Source: Sulfurimonas crateris
GTDB lineage: Bacteria; Campylobacterota; Campylobacteria; Campylobacterales; Sulfurimonadaceae
Reading direction: 5' to 3'
Length of the DNA: 37,088 bases
Assembly (NCBI GenBank): GCA_945883795.1
Contig: CAMCYC010000019.1
Location: forward strand, 1 to 37,088
In this document: piece by piece, positions 1-7,887 of the stretch
Numbering within the stretch: position 1 is the first letter of the stretch
Layout: each line of letters begins with the position of its first letter
Notes under the pieces: model-generated
Database searches by the model: none
The model's input: the letters and a program-made list of their open reading frames with translations, nothing else
What the model was told of the DNA's origin: nothing
Translations under genes and position numbers: made by a program

Positions 1-1008
1 AAACATGCTTTTACTATGCCAGAGGGTAATTTTGCAATAAAAAGTAGTTACCTCAAGGTTAATGATACGCTTGATGTATTTAATATAAAAGAGAGCGAAC
101 TTGGTTCATTAAGTCGATTTGGTTCAATAGGTGATATGGATGGATATACCTTAGAACTTCGATATGGGTTAACAGATGATGATTCTATCTTTTTTGATTA
201 CCAACGATGGAATATTGATTATGCAGGTTCAACTCTTGCAAATAATAAAATAGAACTCTTCAACCGATATAATATCGTCCATGATGATTATGCTATTTTT
301 AATGGACTTGCAATTGATGTTGGTTTTATTAATAATTTTGCCCAACCATTAGATGTAACGAATGAAACGCTTTTAAATAGCATGATAAAAAAGATAAAAC
401 CCTCATCAAATATCTCTATTAAAGATGGAAGTATTGTGAGCGGAGATACAACATTTAGCATTTATGATGGAAATAATAAGAAAATATCCCCTTATTTATC
501 GATTCAAGATTTGGATAGTAAAAGCTATTATCTTAGAGTTTTATTGGCCAAAACAATTTCACCAAGAAATGTTATTGATTTTTATACTGCTGTTAAATAT
601 ACAGATATCACAACAAATATAGTACTAAAACCTAGCAATAATAGTTTATTAAATCAATATATTGCAAATTATGACATACCAGATTTAAATAGAGATGAGA
701 TGGTTTATTCTTTAGGATTAAACACTGCAACACAGTTTAGTGATTATATATTTGAATTCAATTATGAATATAATAGAATAGTAAGAGATAGTCATCTTAA
801 TGCTGCTAACACAAGTAACACTATTGAAGCGACATTCTCTCGAATTGTCGACAAAAATCTTATACTCTTTGTAGGTGGTAAAATATTATTCGAGCAGTTT
901 AATACAGATATTCCATATCTTTATAATCAATACACACAAACTCAATTTGATAAAAAGTATGGTTTTGCACAAATTGGTCTTGTGTATAACTTTGAAGGTC
1001 TCAAATGA
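1..1008 (+). CDS. Probable outer-membrane beta-barrel protein, 5' end missing
   Basis: The reading frame is open from the first base, so the true start lies before the window; an internal ATG at 16 need not be the start. The visible 335 residues are rich in Asn, Asp, Tyr and Ile, with short alternating polar/hydrophobic stretches separated by turns (for example YTLELRYGL, IFFDYQRWNIDY, YIFEFNYEYNRI), as in transmembrane beta strands. It ends YGFAQIGLVYNFEGLK, close to the aromatic-ended last strand of outer-membrane proteins. I do not recognise a family. The last four bases overlap the start of the next gene (ATGA), so the two are probably co-translated. Barrel topology is inference from composition. 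Confidence 0.6.
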   Translation, partial: KHAFTMPEGNFAIKSSYLKVNDTLDVFNIKESELGSLSRFGSIGDMDGYTLELRYGLTDDDSIFFDYQRWNIDYAGSTLANNKIELFNRYNIVHDDYAIFNGLAIDVGFINNFAQPLDVTNETLLNSMIKKIKPSSNISIKDGSIVSGDTTFSIYDGNNKKISPYLSIQDLDSKSYYLRVLLAKTISPRNVIDFYTAVKYTDITTNIVLKPSNNSLLNQYIANYDIPDLNRDEMVYSLGLNTATQFSDYIFEFNYEYNRIVRDSHLNAANTSNTIEATFSRIVDKNLILFVGGKILFEQFNTDIPYLYNQYTQTQFDKKYGFAQIGLVYNFEGLK

Positions 1009-1220
1009 AACAGCAACTAATAGATAGTTTAAGAAAAGAAAACTACTCTATTAAAATAATAAAAAATAATAAAATTGAAGAAAAATTCGTGGCTAATGGA
1101 AATAAACTTTCTCTTCTGCTTGAGGGCGTTAACGCTCCTGAACTGATACAATTATCAGTTCAGGATTTACAAAATTTTAAAGAAATTAGAGTTTTTAATC
1201 TTCAAGAAGAGATAGAATAA
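1005..1220 (+). CDS. Unknown 71-residue protein with an inverted repeat in its coding sequence
   Basis: A small, charged protein (MKQQLIDSLRKENYSIKI...) with no signal peptide, membrane segment or recognised domain. Its ATG overlaps the stop codon of the barrel gene by four bases, so it is probably translated by coupling. Near its middle lie a 10-base palindrome and a perfect 11-base inverted repeat, translated in frame as part of the segment around NAPELIQLSVQ. The function is unknown. A real gene is likely from the overlap and uninterrupted frame, but its short length limits confidence. Confidence 0.55.
   Translation: MKQQLIDSLRKENYSIKIIKNNKIEEKFVANGNKLSLLLEGVNAPELIQLSVQDLQNFKEIRVFNLQEEIE
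1126..1164. repeat. Palindrome plus perfect 11-bp inverted repeat
   Basis: GCGTTAACGC at 1126-1135 is its own reverse complement. Directly after it, CCTGAACTGAT (1137-1147) and ATCAGTTCAGG (1154-1164) are exact reverse complements around a six-base loop. The block is less A+T-rich than its surroundings and lies inside the 71-residue gene. It would form a strong RNA hairpin. It may be a small palindromic element that landed in frame. Confidence 0.8.
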
Positions 1221-1274
1221 AATATATATGTAAAGTACTCCTATTTTCGCTAAATATTGGGTAACATTTCCAAC

Positions 1275-1862
1275 ATGAATGAAGCCTTATATACAACTAT
1301 TACTGATGCACTTGTAGAGAATGGATATGTAATAATTTCTAATGCTCTTACAGGTACACTTTCACAAAACCTTTTAACTCTTGCAAAAAAATCCAAAAAT
1401 TTTAAACGAGCTGGAATCTCTACTAGAAAAAAAATAAATTCAAATACAAGAAGAGATAAAATTCTTTGGTTATCGCATGATAACGGGGTACAGAGTGAAT
1501 TTCTTGATTTTGCTGATGGACTCAAAGAGTATTTCAATAGAGAACTTTTTACATGTATCACTTATTTTGAAAGTCATTTTGCTTTGTATGAAGATGGTGA
1601 TTTTTATGCGACCCATTATGATGCTTTTAAAAACTCTGTGAATCGTATTATTACGATTGTCTATTATCTCAACGAAGAGTGGGATGAAAAATCTGGAGGT
1701 GAGCTTGTGATGTATGATGATGATATGAAATTTGTAACAAAAGTGATGCCACTTGCAAATACTTTGGTTGTATTTTTAAGTGACAAATTTCCTCATGAAG
1801 TTTTACCTGCTAAGAGAAAAAGATACTCGATTGCAGGATGGTTTCGGGTAGATAAAATTTAA
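1275..1862 (+). CDS. 2-oxoglutarate/Fe(II) dioxygenase, prolyl 4-hydroxylase (PHD2-like) type
   Basis: Predicted non-haem iron oxygenase using O2 and 2-oxoglutarate, probably hydroxylating a protein prolyl residue in the cytoplasm. The facial triad is visible as H114-Y-D116 and H174 (FPHEV), and R183 (KRYSIAGWF) would bind 2-oxoglutarate. The block IVYYLNEEWDEKSGGEL closely resembles the animal oxygen sensor PHD2/EGLN1, and DKILWL matches its DKITW motif. Known bacterial relatives, such as the Pseudomonas enzyme, modify EF-Tu; the substrate here is not known. I chose ATG 1275 (195 residues); an upstream in-frame TTG at 1257 is possible but has no better ribosome site. It stands alone between a barrel-protein pair and a convergent cytochrome b gene, overlapping that gene's stop by four bases. 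Confidence 0.85.
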   Translation: MNEALYTTITDALVENGYVIISNALTGTLSQNLLTLAKKSKNFKRAGISTRKKINSNTRRDKILWLSHDNGVQSEFLDFADGLKEYFNRELFTCITYFESHFALYEDGDFYATHYDAFKNSVNRIITIVYYLNEEWDEKSGGELVMYDDDMKFVTKVMPLANTLVVFLSDKFPHEVLPAKRKRYSIAGWFRVDKI

Positions 1863-2428
1863 TTTTTCCCATTTACCATAGTAGAGATTAACCCTTTTTC
1901 ACCTCTTAGCTCTGCTATCACTACACCTGCAATATGAAGAGGTATAAAAATGAGAATAAAATTATAAATACTTTCATGCAGTTCTTGTATGTTATTTACA
2001 AATGCTTTTGTCATGTGAAGTGATTCGTAAAAATGGATAATTAAACCACTTATAGCCATAAAAAAAAGTGTTCCATAAAGAATATAGTAAAGAGATTTCA
2101 CCCCTTTTTTGTGTAAACTCAAAGAGCTAAAATTTTCTTTTACAGAACTATCTTTAAAAAAAAGGTAGATTCTAAAAAGTACCAAAAAAGCTAAAGCATA
2201 ACCCAAAATATAGTGCCACTCCCACATTCCATCACGAACTGCTTTTGCCAAAATTTTTGCTTGTTGTTGCGTAATTTCTATACTCATTTCAGAGAGCTTA
2301 CTTATGAAAATTTCTGCATTTGTTTTGACGCCTAAAAAACTTTCCCTCAGTAAAACGGTACCTACTAAACCTATAACAATTAAAGCATTTAACCAATGCC
2401 ATATTCTAAATGCAACCGTATATTTCAT
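1859..2428 (-). CDS. Membrane cytochrome b, b561/Ni-hydrogenase cytochrome subunit family
   Basis: A 189-residue membrane protein with about four hydrophobic helices (near 10-27, 72-92, 112-133 and 152-172). Histidines H11 (WHW), H72 (WEWHYILGY), H132, H151 and H165 (PLHIAGV) sit in or beside helices where this family ligates b-type haem. The family passes electrons between the quinone pool and periplasmic or membrane partners. No hydrogenase or other partner subunit is adjacent, so the electron donor is unknown. The gene diverges from the receiver-PilZ gene with only 67 bases between start codons. Loss of the usual short C-terminal tail is possible, but the core is complete. Confidence 0.8.
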   Translation of the reverse strand: MKYTVAFRIWHWLNALIVIGLVGTVLLRESFLGVKTNAEIFISKLSEMSIEITQQQAKILAKAVRDGMWEWHYILGYALAFLVLFRIYLFFKDSSVKENFSSLSLHKKGVKSLYYILYGTLFFMAISGLIIHFYESLHMTKAFVNNIQELHESIYNFILIFIPLHIAGVVIAELRGEKGLISTMVNGKN

Positions 2429-2495
2429 TCCTAATCTCCTTCATAAAAATAATATGTTATTATATCTCCTAATAGTATATATCAAGAGGGTTTAC

Positions 2496-4001
2496 ATGTC
2501 AGATTTAAAAAAGCTCAAAGAAGACGCTGAGGGTTTAAGTGTTTTATATGTAGAGGATAATGAGGTTTTAAGAAAAAAAGCTTGTATCTTGTTAGTTAAA
2601 TTTTTCGATACTGTATACACAGCAAAAGATGGAGAGGAGGGTTTGGAAAATTTTAAAAAATTTCATCCCGAGATTGTTTTAACAGATATTCAGATGCCAA
2701 AGATGGATGGGCTTGAGCTCTCCGAAGAGATTCGAAAACTCTCTCGTGATACCAAAATAGTTATCATGTCAGCATTTGATGATAAAGAAAATTTACATAG
2801 GGGAATCGTCAATAAAGTTTCAGGTTTTTTGAGTAAGCCTGTCAATATAAATAGTTTAGTAGACCTTTTGCAGGAGGTAGTGGATGAGATTGTGGATGAA
2901 AGAAATAAAAAACTTTTTTTAACACATGTAGAGAACATTTTTAACTATCAAAGTACTATGGTTATGATGCTCAAGGGGACGCAACCTGTTCTTGTTAATC
3001 AGATGTTTTTAGATTTTTTTGGGGTTACCGATTTAAAAGATTTTATACAAAAAAATATATCTTTGGGAAATGTTTTTTTAGAGCATGATGGTTTCTTATA
3101 TGATAAACCTAAGTTTAATTGGTTTCATGAATTAAGTACAAATGCAAAAAAACTCTATCATACAAAAATCAAAAATCAAAAAAATGAATTTAGGCATTTT
3201 ATCGTTAAATTTCAAAATCTTCCAATAGAAACTGGATATTCAGTTGTATCTTTGGATGACATTACTGAGTTAAATCTTTTGGAACTTTTTGATGAAAAAC
3301 AAAATAAGCTTGATAATGAAGAATCAGACACAAACGCTATCTTCAATTTGTTTAAAGTTATTCAACGCAATAATGCAACACTGCAATTACATAACTATTA
3401 TAAAGGGTTGATAATTACGAATGATGGTGCTATCATAGAAGTGAAAAAAGATAGTATCGTCATTAAAACAACCTTTTTACAAGAAAAGGCAATTCAATTT
3501 GAGAGAAAAAGTATTCTTACTTCTGAAGTAATACCGCATCCAATTGCTTGTGATGAAATTGTCAAAATAGGTTTTGAAAGTCAAAGCGTTGAGCTTAGAA
3601 AAATTCACTTTCTTAAAGAATCAGCACTTCAAAGAAAAACAGTGCGTCTCATTCCAGAAAAAGAGATAAAAGCTTCTATTTTTTTAGGAGAAAAAAAGTT
3701 TCAAGGGGATGTGGTTGTTGAAGATATCTCTTTAGATGCTATAAGACTTTCCCTTAATTTATTTCCAGCAGGTTTACGAGAGGGAGATAGAGTTATTATA
3801 GATATAGTTTTAAGAATAGACAAACGACCTGTTCCTATAAATTTAAATGCTATATTCTTTAAAAAAGTGGAGTATAGAGATAGTTTTAGTATTGTTCTAC
3901 TTTTTGAATTTGCACCAAGACAACAATCTATTTTAGTGCAGTATATTACAAGTAGACAAATAACAATTATCAAAGAATTTAAAGGACTACAAAATGGTTA
4001 A
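2496..4001 (+). CDS. Response regulator: receiver domain with C-terminal PilZ domain
   Basis: 501 residues. The N-terminal receiver (about 12-130) has the acidic pair E20-D21, phosphoacceptor D64 (VLTDIQMPKMDG), S92 and K114 (LSKP). The middle (about 135-370) is not recognised and may be a PAS-like sensory or linker region. The C-terminus carries the two PilZ signatures for cyclic-di-GMP: RKTVR near 379-383 (RxxxR) and DISLDA near 409-414 (DxSxxG with the final Gly replaced by Ala). I take the start at 2496, which has AAGAGGG just upstream; a frame running back to 2304 crosses the divergent promoter region and was rejected. It heads an operon with an eight-base overlap into the diiron protein gene, so it is probably an output of the same sensory circuit. 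Confidence 0.85.
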   Translation: MSDLKKLKEDAEGLSVLYVEDNEVLRKKACILLVKFFDTVYTAKDGEEGLENFKKFHPEIVLTDIQMPKMDGLELSEEIRKLSRDTKIVIMSAFDDKENLHRGIVNKVSGFLSKPVNINSLVDLLQEVVDEIVDERNKKLFLTHVENIFNYQSTMVMMLKGTQPVLVNQMFLDFFGVTDLKDFIQKNISLGNVFLEHDGFLYDKPKFNWFHELSTNAKKLYHTKIKNQKNEFRHFIVKFQNLPIETGYSVVSLDDITELNLLELFDEKQNKLDNEESDTNAIFNLFKVIQRNNATLQLHNYYKGLIITNDGAIIEVKKDSIVIKTTFLQEKAIQFERKSILTSEVIPHPIACDEIVKIGFESQSVELRKIHFLKESALQRKTVRLIPEKEIKASIFLGEKKFQGDVVVEDISLDAIRLSLNLFPAGLREGDRVIIDIVLRIDKRPVPINLNAIFFKKVEYRDSFSIVLLFEFAPRQQSILVQYITSRQITIIKEFKGLQNG

Positions 4002-4752
4002 CAACGAAAAAATTTTATACGATGATGGAATACATAAATGTATTATGTTTGGTTTTGATGATGAAACACATGAAGATTCTTTTTTATCTGTAAATCAATA
4101 CCTTATAATTCAAAATGAGCATGCTATTTTGATTGACCCTGGAAGTGTAGGAATATTTGATGACCTTTATGAAGCAATTTCTAACCATATAGCGATAGAG
4201 AATATTAAATTTATTTTCTTTTCACACCAAGACCCTGATGTCTCTGGCTCTATAGCACATTGGAGTGTGAGTACAAATGCAAAATTTATCATTTCCTCTA
4301 TTTGGATAAGATTTATGAGCCATTATGGTTTTGCTGATACGACACGAATCATGGCATTAGAAGACCATGGTGCAAAGCTAAAATTTGGAAACGACTATCT
4401 TAGATTTCTTCCCGCACACTTTTTACACTCTCCAGGAAATTTTTCAGTGTATGATTCTCGCTCAAAAATTGTTTTTTCTGGAGATATTGGTGCAGCAATT
4501 GTTCCCTCTCCTGAGTCCTATAAGCATGTTGAAAATTTTGACCAACATGTAGTATTTTTGGAAGCTTTTCATAAAAGATACATGAGCTCAAATAAACTTT
4601 GCCGTGCATGGTCTGCACAGATAGCAAAACTTGATGTTGATATCATCGCTCCACAACATGGTTTGATTTTTGAAAAAGAAGATGTAAAACTTTTTTTAGA
4701 TTGGATAAAAGAGTTTCAATGTGGAAGTGATTACATGGAGGAACTTTATTAA
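3994..4752 (+). CDS. MBL-fold diiron protein, ODP/flavodiiron-like
   Basis: A 252-residue metallo-beta-lactamase-fold protein with no flavodoxin domain. Likely metal ligands are H78, D80 and D82 (SHQDPDVSG), H145 (FLHSPGN), D164 (FSGDIG) and H222 (PQHG). This is the flavodiiron pattern, but Asp replaces the usual Glu in HxExDH and the following His is missing (Val). That matches the oxygen-binding diiron proteins (ODP) known as O2/iron sensors in Treponema chemotaxis. An oxygen- or iron-sensor role is inference from this likeness and from the setting: it lies between a receiver-PilZ gene (eight-base overlap) and a histidine kinase gene nine bases downstream. It could instead be an ordinary hydrolase or NO/O2 reductase core. 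Confidence 0.85.
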   Translation: MVNNEKILYDDGIHKCIMFGFDDETHEDSFLSVNQYLIIQNEHAILIDPGSVGIFDDLYEAISNHIAIENIKFIFFSHQDPDVSGSIAHWSVSTNAKFIISSIWIRFMSHYGFADTTRIMALEDHGAKLKFGNDYLRFLPAHFLHSPGNFSVYDSRSKIVFSGDIGAAIVPSPESYKHVENFDQHVVFLEAFHKRYMSSNKLCRAWSAQIAKLDVDIIAPQHGLIFEKEDVKLFLDWIKEFQCGSDYMEELY

Positions 4753-4761
4753 TAAAAATAA

Positions 4762-6012
4762 ATGAAAGAAATGATGATAATAAATTTTGAATACTTTTGG
4801 ATGTTTTTATTTATTATAGTTTTAGCCTCTCTCTCTTTTTTGTATCGTCGATTCAACACTTATAAAAATGAAGTAGCAAGGATTTATAAAACTAAAATCA
4901 AAGAGATGAATAATGCTAAAACACTTTTAGACCATGTTATTGGCTCTATTGATAACCTCATTTTTGTCAAAGATAAAGAGTTGAGATATATAACTTGCAA
5001 CAAATCTTTTGAAGAGTTTATTGGTAAATCTCAAAGTGAGCTGATTGGTAAAAATGATTATACATTTTTTCCTAAAGAGCTAGCAGATTATTTTAGTAAC
5101 GATGACAAAGCTGTGATGTTGACAGGAGTTACGCATAGAAGTGAAAAATGGATTTCTTATCCAAATGGTGAAAATAAATATTTATTGACAACGACTTCCC
5201 CTTTGCGTGATTCGGAGGGAGCGATTATTGGTTTAGTTGGAAACGCTATTGATGTAACACATCAAAAAAAACTAGAACAAGAACTTACAGATAAAGAAGA
5301 GATAATGCTAGCACAATCTCGCCAAGCTGCTATGGGTGAGATGATAAGTATGATAGCACATCAATGGAGACAACCTCTTAGCTCAATATCTATGGGTGCA
5401 AACAATATCCTTGCAGATATTGAGCTTGATATACTGGAGATAAAAACACTCAAAGAAACCACTCTAGATATAGTAAAGCAAACACAAGAACTTTCAAAAA
5501 CCATAGATGATTTTCGAAATTTTTTTAAACTAGGAAAGGAAAGAGAACAATTCTTTCTAAAAGATATCTTTGAAGAATCTTATGAAATAGTCAAAGCTTC
5601 CTTTACAAGCAATAATATAGAAGTTACAAAAGTTATACAAAACAATATTCAAATAACAACATATCCACGAGAACTTAAGCAAGTTATTTTAAATATTCTT
5701 AACAATGCTCAAGAAGCATTTAGAGAAAATAATATCAAGAACAAACATATCTCTATTTTTATAGAAGATGGGTTACATGATGTTACAATTAAAATATGTG
5801 ATAATGCAAAAGGGATAGCAGAGATGTTTATTGGAAAGATATTTGAGCCATATTTTAGTACTAAAAGTGATAAAAATGGAACAGGTCTTGGGCTTTATAT
5901 AAGTAAAACAATTGTCGAAAAACATCTTCAAGGTTCTATCCAAGCTTATAACAAAGATGATGGAGCATGTTTTGAGATAAAAATTCCGCAAGGTGGAAAT
6001 AACAATGAATGA
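4762..6012 (+). CDS. Membrane-anchored PAS sensor histidine kinase
   Basis: 416 residues with one N-terminal membrane helix (about 8-27), a short coiled linker, a PAS domain (about 50-170, including DNLIFVKDKELRYITCNKSF), then a kinase core. The phosphoacceptor is H199 in the box AHQWRQPLSSIS. The ATPase part shows the N box (ILNNAQEAF, about 311-319), a G1-like DNAKGI (346-351) and GTGLGLYISKTIV (372-384). There is no periplasmic domain, so the signal is probably cytoplasmic, perhaps read by the PAS domain or passed from the diiron protein encoded just upstream. Likely phosphorylation targets are the three receivers in the same operon. Its stop overlaps the next start by eight bases. Confidence 0.9.
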   Translation: MKEMMIINFEYFWMFLFIIVLASLSFLYRRFNTYKNEVARIYKTKIKEMNNAKTLLDHVIGSIDNLIFVKDKELRYITCNKSFEEFIGKSQSELIGKNDYTFFPKELADYFSNDDKAVMLTGVTHRSEKWISYPNGENKYLLTTTSPLRDSEGAIIGLVGNAIDVTHQKKLEQELTDKEEIMLAQSRQAAMGEMISMIAHQWRQPLSSISMGANNILADIELDILEIKTLKETTLDIVKQTQELSKTIDDFRNFFKLGKEREQFFLKDIFEESYEIVKASFTSNNIEVTKVIQNNIQITTYPRELKQVILNILNNAQEAFRENNIKNKHISIFIEDGLHDVTIKICDNAKGIAEMFIGKIFEPYFSTKSDKNGTGLGLYISKTIVEKHLQGSIQAYNKDDGACFEIKIPQGGNNNE

Positions 6013-6394
6013 AATTCAAGCACTTAAAGAAAAACTTCAAAATTTTAGAGTACTTTTTGCTGATGACGAAAAAGAGGTTCGTGATGGCATGTCAATTTTT
6101 CTTAAAAAATTTTTTAACGATGTTGTTATCTGTTCAGATGGAATTGAAGCATTGCAAGAGTTTCAAAAAAACAATAATTTTGATATTGTGATTACCGATA
6201 TTTTAATGCCAAAAATGGGTGGTATTGCATTAGTAAATGAGATAAAAAATATAAAACCTGAAATGATAATAGTATTTATTACAGCTTTGAGAAATAGCAT
6301 ACCATGCGAAGAACAGAGTAATATCTGTCTTAAAAAACCTGTTACTTTTGATACACTTATAAATATTTTAAAAAGAATAGGAGATAGGTTATGA
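6005..6394 (+). CDS. Single-domain CheY-like response regulator
   Basis: A 129-residue stand-alone receiver with D20-D21, phosphoacceptor D65 (DIVITDILMPKMGG), T93 and K110/K111 (LKKP). It has no output domain, so it probably relays phosphate or acts by binding a partner. I chose ATG 6005, which has AAGGTGG eight bases upstream; the GTG at 5993 lies within that ribosome site. The start overlaps the kinase gene by eight bases and the end overlaps the next gene by four (ATGA), which argues for strict co-expression with the kinase. Confidence 0.88.
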   Translation: MNEIQALKEKLQNFRVLFADDEKEVRDGMSIFLKKFFNDVVICSDGIEALQEFQKNNNFDIVITDILMPKMGGIALVNEIKNIKPEMIIVFITALRNSIPCEEQSNICLKKPVTFDTLINILKRIGDRL

Positions 6395-7887
6395 TTGAAC
6401 TTCATGATTTAAAATTACTCTCTCAAGATTTAACTCTCTTATATGTAGAAGATGATGCTTCCATACGGGATGCACTTTCTATGTATCTCTTAAAACTATT
6501 TAAAAAAGTTGTTATTGCAAAAGATGGTGTAGAGGGTTTAGAACTGTATAAAATGCAACCAATAGATATAGTTATAACCGACCTTTCAATGCCACGAATG
6601 AATGGGCTAAATATGCTCCAAGAGATAAAAAAGATACATGAAGACCAATCTGTATTGATAACCTCTGCACATAGCGAATCTGAATATATGTTTGGAGCTA
6701 TCAAATTAGGGATAGACGGCTACATTATAAAACCATTTGATTTTCCTCAATTAAATGGAGAATTATTTAAAATATCAAATAAAATTTTTAAATTTAAAGA
6801 AAATGAAAACTTAAAACTGCATCTCCAACAGATGGTTTCGGCTAAAACGGTAGAGATTACAAAACTTATGCTTTTTCAAAATTATAATTATGAAAAAACA
6901 CTTCTCTCTATGGTTCAAATGATAGAAGAAAGAGATAATTATACAGCAGGACATAGTGAACGAGTAGCCGAATATTCAAAAAAAATTGCCCAACAAATGG
7001 GATACAGTAAAGAGGAATGTACCAAATTATATCAAGCTGGAATATTACATGATATAGGTAAAATAGCTACACCAGATACAGTGCTTTTAAATCCAAAAAA
7101 ATTAAATCAAATAGAATATAAACTAATTCAAGAGCATGTTATAGTGAGTTATAATCTTTTGAAAAATATACCCATGTTTCGAGATTTAGCCGACATTGTA
7201 AGAGTTCACCATGAGAGATATGATGGAGGAGGCTATCCTCGGGGTTTAAAAGCGGATGAAATTGAACCTCTGGCAAGAATCATGATAGTAGCAGATGCTT
7301 TTGATGCTATGACCACAAATAGAATTTATAAGGCAAGAAAAACAGTTCCTGAAGCTCTTGATGAACTTGTCGCTTTAAAAAAGAAACAGTTTCATCCAGA
7401 AGTTATAGATAGTGCAATCATCGCACTGAAAGATGTCACAATTGATGAAAATATCACTCAAACTCCAAAAACTAAATTGGAAGAGGAACGGTTTGCTTAT
7501 TTTTATAAAGATATTTTAGGAAATATGTATAATCAAAACTATTTAGAACTTATATTAATTAAAAATCAATACGAATTGACCTATAAATATTTATATCTTT
7601 TTACAATTAACAACTTTTCCCAATATAATAAAGATAATAGCTGGAAAAAAGGTGATGAATTTTTAATCTCTTTTGCTCAATATTTAGTAGAGTATTTTAC
7701 ATCAGCTTTAGTATTTAGAGTTTTTGGTGACAATTTTGTTGTCCTGACTGAAAAATTTATAAAGATAGAAAACATTACACTTAAACTTGATGAAATGATA
7801 AAAAATACAGCTGTACATTATAAAATCAATATAATAGATTTAACAGAAACAGAAATTAAAAATATTGCAGATATTGAAAACGCTTAA
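6391..7887 (+). CDS. Receiver-HD-GYP phosphodiesterase with degenerate GGDEF tail
   Basis: 498 residues. The receiver (about 12-125) has E20-D21-D22, D64 and K114. A helical linker leads to an HD-GYP domain (about 165-340) with H188, the H220-D221 pair in HDIGK, H249, and [11 protein letters not shown] at 273-283; these are the metal and signature residues of cyclic-di-GMP phosphodiesterases. The last 130 residues look like a GGDEF fold, but the active loop reads FRVFGDNF (442-449) in place of RxGGDEF, so cyclase activity is unlikely. Phosphorylation of the receiver probably adjusts cyclic-di-GMP hydrolysis. It ends the operon, its stop overlapping the tail of the convergent gene by four bases. 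Confidence 0.9.
   Translation: MIELHDLKLLSQDLTLLYVEDDASIRDALSMYLLKLFKKVVIAKDGVEGLELYKMQPIDIVITDLSMPRMNGLNMLQEIKKIHEDQSVLITSAHSESEYMFGAIKLGIDGYIIKPFDFPQLNGELFKISNKIFKFKENENLKLHLQQMVSAKTVEITKLMLFQNYNYEKTLLSMVQMIEERDNYTAGHSERVAEYSKKIAQQMGYSKEECTKLYQAGILHDIGKIATPDTVLLNPKKLNQIEYKLIQEHVIVSYNLLKNIPMFRDLADIVRVHHERYDGGGYPRGLKADEIEPLARIMIVADAFDAMTTNRIYKARKTVPEALDELVALKKKQFHPEVIDSAIIALKDVTIDENITQTPKTKLEEERFAYFYKDILGNMYNQNYLELILIKNQYELTYKYLYLFTINNFSQYNKDNSWKKGDEFLISFAQYLVEYFTSALVFRVFGDNFVVLTEKFIKIENITLKLDEMIKNTAVHYKINIIDLTETEIKNIADIENA

Noticed and set aside
1257-1274. TTG start of the dioxygenase
   Set aside because: No Shine-Dalgarno sequence is seen before it, and the ATG at 1275 keeps all conserved residues; it remains possible.
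1250-1561. Minus-strand frame opposite the dioxygenase
   Set aside because: The plus strand carries a complete conserved enzyme; this frame has no motif or ribosome site.
2304-2495. N-terminal extension of the receiver-PilZ gene
   Set aside because: It would read through the divergent cytochrome gene and the promoter gap; the receiver fold starts properly after 2496 with a good ribosome site.
6009-6191. Plus-strand frame inside the lone receiver gene
   Set aside because: It is in a different frame from the conserved receiver and has no recognisable motif.
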